Part shown: positions 59,580 to 64,000 of the stretch, in pieces
How the letters are laid out: each line of letters opens with the position of its first letter
Position numbering within the stretch: the stretch's first letter is position 1
Notes under the pieces: generated by a model
What the model was told of the DNA's origin: nothing
The model's input: the letters and a program-made list of their open reading frames with translations, nothing else
Database searches by the model: none
Source of the DNA: Amylostereum areolatum
Lineage: Eukaryota; Basidiomycota; Agaricomycetes; Russulales; Stereaceae
NCBI GenBank assembly: GCA_012932865.1
Contig: SAXG01000002.1
Location: forward strand, 2,542,001-2,606,000
Length of the DNA: 64,000 nt
Direction: 5' to 3'
Translations under genes and position numbers: made by a program

Positions 59580-62500
59580 TTAGAGATAGTACATGATGTC
59601 TTTGAGCTTCCCCTTCACTCCGCCATGCCACAGCTTCTCCGCCTCGCGCCAAATATCATCCTGCGCCGTAGACCCGCTCGCCGAGGTAACACCACTGTCC
59701 GACAACCCTTGGAGGAGCTTGTGGAGGTAGCAACGCCCCCGCTCGCACGCAAGGTCGGCATAGTACGCCGGAGAGACAAGGCTGACGGCCTTGGTGGCCC
59801 TCGCGAACGTGTAGCTCACAGCGTTGGTGAGCCCCTGCAGATCATCCGCCCGCAAGTTCATCTCGTTGCAGATGACATAGTAGTGGGTTGGGCGCGTCGT
59901 TCCCTGCAGTCCCCCGTGCGCCTGGAGATAGAAATCGAAATCGTAGACGGATGTGACGCCACGGTCGACGACCGTTCCTGGGCGAGGGTTGCCGTCCCTG
60001 TCTGCGTGTTGCGGCTCTGTCGGATAGAACCGTGTGTGGTGGCGTTTAGCACAGACCACGACGGTGAGCTGGGGCTGATATGGCCCATCCTTCGTGTCAA
60101 ACTTGCGGAAAGCTTCTCGCATCTGTGGTACTTCCTCCGCAATCACGGTGGCGAATTGGCCCTGTGGCGAAGCTTAACATTGGTCAACGAGGGAAAATGA
60201 CGATTTACACACCTCAGATACACCGTCACGATAAACAAGTACCCGTTGGGGAAGCGTCTTGTTATTCTTGTCACGATAAAGCTTCAGGCGCTCTTCCATC
60301 ATGTCCTTGAGGTCGGTTATCATCTACAAGACTCATCACGTGAGCACACAGTAATAAAATCGACCGGCGGACGCACCTCCTTCTTTGTCTCTTGGATCCG
60401 CATGCTCGACGGATACTGCGCGAACTTCAGATCGGAGCTCGCAACCACGGCCGCAATAGACGGAGTACCCTTCACGGTACCGGGACCTGGGTGGGTAACA
60501 TCCATGCCCACCAACATTGTCGGTACGGCGCGGAGCTTGCTCATGGACTGTTCGTCGAGGCCGTGGTTGACACCACCCAGCTTCATATTGACCTTCAGAG
60601 CGACGTTCGCGAAATACTGGATCTGGCCCTTCTCCTTCCGGATCTTCGGAGACTGGACGCACACCGTGGCAACGTCCAGATAGACATCGCAGAGGTGTTT
60701 GAGACCAGAGTAAACGTGCTTGTCGCCGTTGGACAGGATGACCAGAACAAGGTTTGGTTTCGGTTTCATCCCGAGCAGGGCACCACGAATGGCCCCGACG
60801 GCTTGGGAACGGATAGGGTCTTGCGGGTTCCTTCGAGGAAGGTTGACCATGGCGTACGTAGGGGGCTTTGTACCAATCCGCATGCCGCTCGTCTTGCACA
60901 TCTTCGCGAAGCCGTCGATAGTCTGGCGTAAAGACGGATCATTGACGTCCTCAAACTCGTCGCGGTTCCCATCTTTGATAAGGAGAACAGCCCAGTTGTC
61001 CAGTGTAGCGCCGTCGGCGAACACGACGCCACGCAAGTTCCAGCTAGCTCGCTCGTCAACGGCAGGTTCCCCTCGACCGTATTTGATACGCGGCGGGGTC
61101 AAGATGCGCCCAGGGACAACTGTCATCTCATTCCCGACGGCGATGCCGAATGCGTTCATAGGGGTAGGGGTGCCCTGCTTGAACCCGAGCTCGCGCAAAC
61201 CATGGGTCGTGATTGAGTTGGCGTTGACATTCGGGGGCTTCGCAGCGTGGAGAATCATTTGTGCGGTGTGCTCATCGAGGAGCTTCCCACGGAAAGGTTG
61301 GTTCGGGAGGATAGTACAAAGTTCGGGCGGTAGGAGGTTGGCCTTCTTTCCGCCGACGTCGACCAGAGGAAGATCCGGGTATTTCAGGTTGATTTGATAC
61401 TCTGCACATATATGTATTAGCACTGGTGGAAGGAATCCACAGAAGACTTACTTTGTGAGAAATACTGTAGAACGGTTACAGACCCGCCCAACTCTTCACA
61501 GTCGAACCTATACGTCTTGGCCGTAAACTTAGACAGCTGTTTCACCGTCTTCTTGTAGCCAAGGTGTTCTGTCCGAACACGGACCCCCTTCACGAAAGCC
61601 GACATTCGTGCCCCGAAGCTGGCGTTTTGGAACGTAAACATTCCTTCGGCGAGATTTCCTTCGCTGTAGAATGCGGTCGTGCAGACGTTTACGTTGACCA
61701 TCAACTGCTTGAACGAAGGGCGGACAGAGGAGTAAAAACCCTTCCATGCTTCAAGCCCACCTCCAATGGAAACAGGAGGCATGGCGGTCGGGAAGAAAAA
61801 GCGGTTCTTGCCCACGTTGATGCCACCATGGCTGGCATGTGAAGAAAGAACAAGGTTAAGAGCGGCAACCACAGGAGTAATGTCGAAGTTGCGGTGCTGC
61901 GGGTTACCTTCCAGGTACCTGTCCAGCAGTAAGTACTGAACCTCAAGAATGCGCTGCTAACATACTTTAGTAAGTTACCGGTTTCAATCGGCTGGATATA
62001 CTTGATGGTAAGTGTATATTCCTTCGTGTCATCCGTGACGACTTCGTCGTCGTCATCCGTGAGCAGAATCTTGATAGTAAGAGGTTGTTCAAGAGGTTTG
62101 GCAGCGATCAATTTAGCGGCCCAATCGTGAGCGACGTTTCCGCGAAGACCTGTGCAAAAGTCAGCTCGTGCTTGTTTCCGAGATGCTGTGCATGCATACC
62201 CTTCGAGGCCCATTCTGGCGTCCTCTCTGCGAGCTCGAAGATACGACGCCGCACACGCTTGACGGCGGTGTTCGTCGAGGGAGTGATTGAGACGTCGTAC
62301 TCGTGGAGGGGAGCCTTGGGTACACGGACGGGGAAGAAGTTCGCACGCAACTTGATCTGGACGCCTGCGGTCCCGTAGTCGGGGCGGGTGGGAAGATCGT
62401 CATGGCGTAAGGTGAGCGCCTTGAGAGAGGCGACCAACTGGTCCTGCGAGGAATCGGTAAGACGAGCATCCAAGTTTGCCGGCTGGCCAAGGGCAAAGAC

Positions 62501-62865
62501 CCTGCGAGGAGAGGGGGGGTTAGACCAAGAGCGGATATATGCGCAACATGGAGAACGTACCCTCCTTGCTCTCGGCCAAAACCTCCACCCCCGCGGCCGC
62601 CACGCGGAGCCCCCCTTCCCCTGTCGCCTGGTGGTCCACCTCGGCCACGGTCACCTTGGAATCCACCGCGTCCACGGAAGCCCTCGCCAGGAGGCCCACC
62701 GCGCCCTCTGAATCCTTCGCCAGGTGGGCCACCTCGTCCTCGCCCACGTCCCCCATCGCCTGCCGGACTTCCTCTGCCGCTGGGACTACCACCGCGTGCG
62801 CCCCCACCTCTAGGTCCGCCTCTACCGCGATCAAAACCTCTGCCACGGTCACCGCCTCGGTTCAT
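59580..62865 (-). CDS. Argonaute (RNA-silencing effector)
   Basis: Small-RNA-guided PAZ/PIWI protein. Start ATG 62865. Residues 1-100 are an RGG/GRGG domain with a repeated GRGGPPGEGFR unit. The N domain follows (RPDYGTAGVQIKLRANFFPV, YDVSITPSTNTAVKRVRRR), then linker 1 (GNPQHRNFDITPVVAALNLV, GGGLEAWKGFYSSVRPSFKQ), a PAZ region (KTYRFDCEELGGSVTVLQYF, YPDLPLVDVGGKKANLLPPE) and PIWI (LVLVILSNGDKHVYSGLKHL, GMDVTHPGPG, VLVYRDGVSEGQF, PQLTVVVCAKRHHTRFYP, SPAYYADLACERGRCYL). The first catalytic Asp is in MDVTHP, the second in YRDGVSE; the last position is Asp (YYAD) where many Argonautes have His, a DEDD-type tetrad. It stops at 59580. Introns such as the one between DGVSE and GQFA (GTGTGT...CCACAG) are clear. 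Confidence 0.95.
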
Positions 62866-63419
62866 GATGTGTATAGTTCGAGATGTGTGGGAGTAGGGAA
62901 GATGGAGAAAGCCTAGGACGCTCGTGAGTATTTAGCGGGGACAACGGCCTTAGGGTTTTACCTTATAAGTCAAATGTGCAAAAACGTGTTCTTGGGAGAT
63001 CGGAAGAAGTTGCGAACTGTCTGGTAGCGCTGGATCAGTCACGGGTCGAAAGACGCTGGGAGACGCGTATAGCGATCTGGAGCGGAAGGCGAACGACGCC
63101 CACAGGAAGAAGAGCGCGTTATAAGAGGAAGATTCGAGCCCTAGGGTCGGATACGCATTGTTGTTCTCAATACAGCAACTTCGACCGGGCGGGGAGCCAT
63201 AGACGAGTCAAGGCCGGTTGCGGGCGGAGTTCTCGGCTCTTATCGCGCCCATCGCCGAACGTTGGCCTTGATATCATGAGAAGGGGTCCGGCTGGTGAGA
63301 GAAGGTCAGCATACAGAGTCTGCTAGCGACGAGAGCCGCACCTTTGGTCGATAAGATCGTGAAGAAACCCGTACAAGGACGTCCTAAGCGGTGGTAGAAA
63401 ATGATTCAGATCTTATAAA
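62866..63419. other. Intergenic region upstream of Argonaute
   Basis: About 550 bases with the Argonaute promoter. A CCTAGG/TTATAAG stretch occurs near 62960, but no element is certain. Confidence 0.4.
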
Positions 63420-63526
63420 ATGCAAGACAAAAAACCAACCTCGGCCAACGCCGGCCGCGATCCGGTCCAGGCCCCCGGCGTATGCGGTTGCAACTCCGAT
63501 CCTAAATCGGCGATTTTGGGCCATTT

Positions 63527-63679
63527 CGTACGCACCATTTGGCCTACTTCCCGTACGCGCTGGGGATCGGGGTCACCTTTTCGCACCATTTTCGTACGCA
63601 TTCCTGATCAGAGCCCCTTCCACCTGCCACACGTACGCATAATAGGATCGGACGTCGAATTGGACGCACTTCGTACGCA
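63527..63679. repeat. Cluster of CGTACGCA repeats
   Basis: CGTACGCA or CGTACGCG occurs at 63527, 63552, 63593, 63632 and 63672. The last four have 39-41 base spacing. Adjacent words CACCATTT and TTCGCACC also repeat. It looks like a subterminal repeat region of a small DNA transposon or a protein-binding array. An open frame across it (63420-63785) has no recognisable domain. Confidence 0.5.
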
Positions 63680-63955
63680 CTTCGAACAAATGAAACCGTG
63701 TATTATGCGAGAGTACTTAAGTAGTTGTAAGTTCATGATGCTGTGGTTGTACCTACAGAGCCTCGAGTTCTCTCCAGACGTATGAGCTCTGTAACAGCTG
63801 CTGAAACCTGCTCCTTTCGTTGTGAGAGTGTCACGGTTCGCCCTTTTGCTCCGCTTTTTCCTTGCTTTCTCGCGCTATCTGATCTCACACCTGTGGATCA
63901 ATCCCCTTTGATGGCATCGCTGATGTACCCCTTGGTCTGTGCACATCCCCTCCCT

Positions 63956-63965
63956 AGTATATATA
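63956..63965 (+). promoter_or_regulatory. TATA box for a gene beyond the window
   Basis: AGTATATATAGC lies about 40 bases before the window end, in a C/T-rich context (CCCCTCCC upstream), like a fungal core promoter on the plus strand. The gene itself is not visible. Confidence 0.35.
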
Positions 63966-64000
63966 GCTGGCCTGCATGTATCTACACCACCAGCAGATCC

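Noticed and set aside
60320..61397. Plus-strand and alternative-frame ORFs across Argonaute
   Set aside because: The minus-strand frame carries all PIWI motifs. The others are shadows.
1..64000. tRNA, rRNA or CRISPR features
   Set aside because: I saw no cloverleaf with A/B box, no rRNA-like stretch and no spaced direct-repeat array. A tRNA scan would be needed to be certain.

Overview
The window looks like nuclear DNA of an agaricomycete (mushroom-forming basidiomycete). Genes are cut by many short introns of about 49-65 nt with GT-AG ends. The families fit this: a basidiomycete-type hexokinase, RTA1-like transporter, GMC oxidoreductase, P450s, an Argonaute, lineage-restricted multi-pass membrane proteins, Plavaka-type DNA transposons with a DUF6532-type partner gene, and chromodomain Ty3/Gypsy retrotransposons. 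I could not identify the species.

Left gene block (1-20,555). In order: the 3' part of YTM1 (+), a tiny COX14-like gene (-), a peroxisomal MaoC/hydratase-2 gene with ten exons and a C-terminal SKL (-), a membrane protein A (-), a P450 (+), its paralogue membrane protein B (-), hexokinase (-), a GMC oxidoreductase (+) sharing a promoter with hexokinase, an M20 peptidase (-) and a second P450 (-).

Transposon block (about 22,420-55,852). Two copies of one roughly 6.9-kb Plavaka-like element lie in inverted orientation. Each carries a transposase gene and a divergent DUF6532-type gene. They are separated by a 1.85-kb remnant of a host gene. Copy 1 (22,420-39,563) sits inside that host kinase-like gene and splits its first 95 coding bases from the rest. 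Copy 1 is itself split by a 10.3-kb Ty3/Gypsy element (24,005-34,278, TSD ACATC). Copy 2 (41,414-55,852) is split by a different 7.5-kb Ty3/Gypsy element (42,124-49,637, TSD GTAGA). The LTR pairs are identical by eye or differ at one base, so both insertions are recent.

The two retrotransposons share unusual design features. Both have a 10-nt self-complementary primer: the segment starting 34 nt downstream of the TATA box is exactly complementary to a site 2 nt inside the LTR, as in Tf1-type self-priming. Both have a canonical -1 slippery heptamer GGGTTTT directly before the gag stop. Both have long in-frame coding sequence upstream of the obvious gag ATG. The larger element also has extra ORFs between pol and the 3' LTR: a zinc-knuckle coiled-coil protein, a small basic protein, and a single-pass membrane protein that runs into the LTR. 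It also has an internal polypurine tract.

Right gene block (56,153-62,865), all on the minus strand: an RTA1-like lipid transporter, an unknown multi-pass membrane protein and an RGG-rich Argonaute. The last kilobase holds a cluster of CGTACGCA repeats and a TATA box for a gene beyond the window. All coordinates and splice sites are read by eye.
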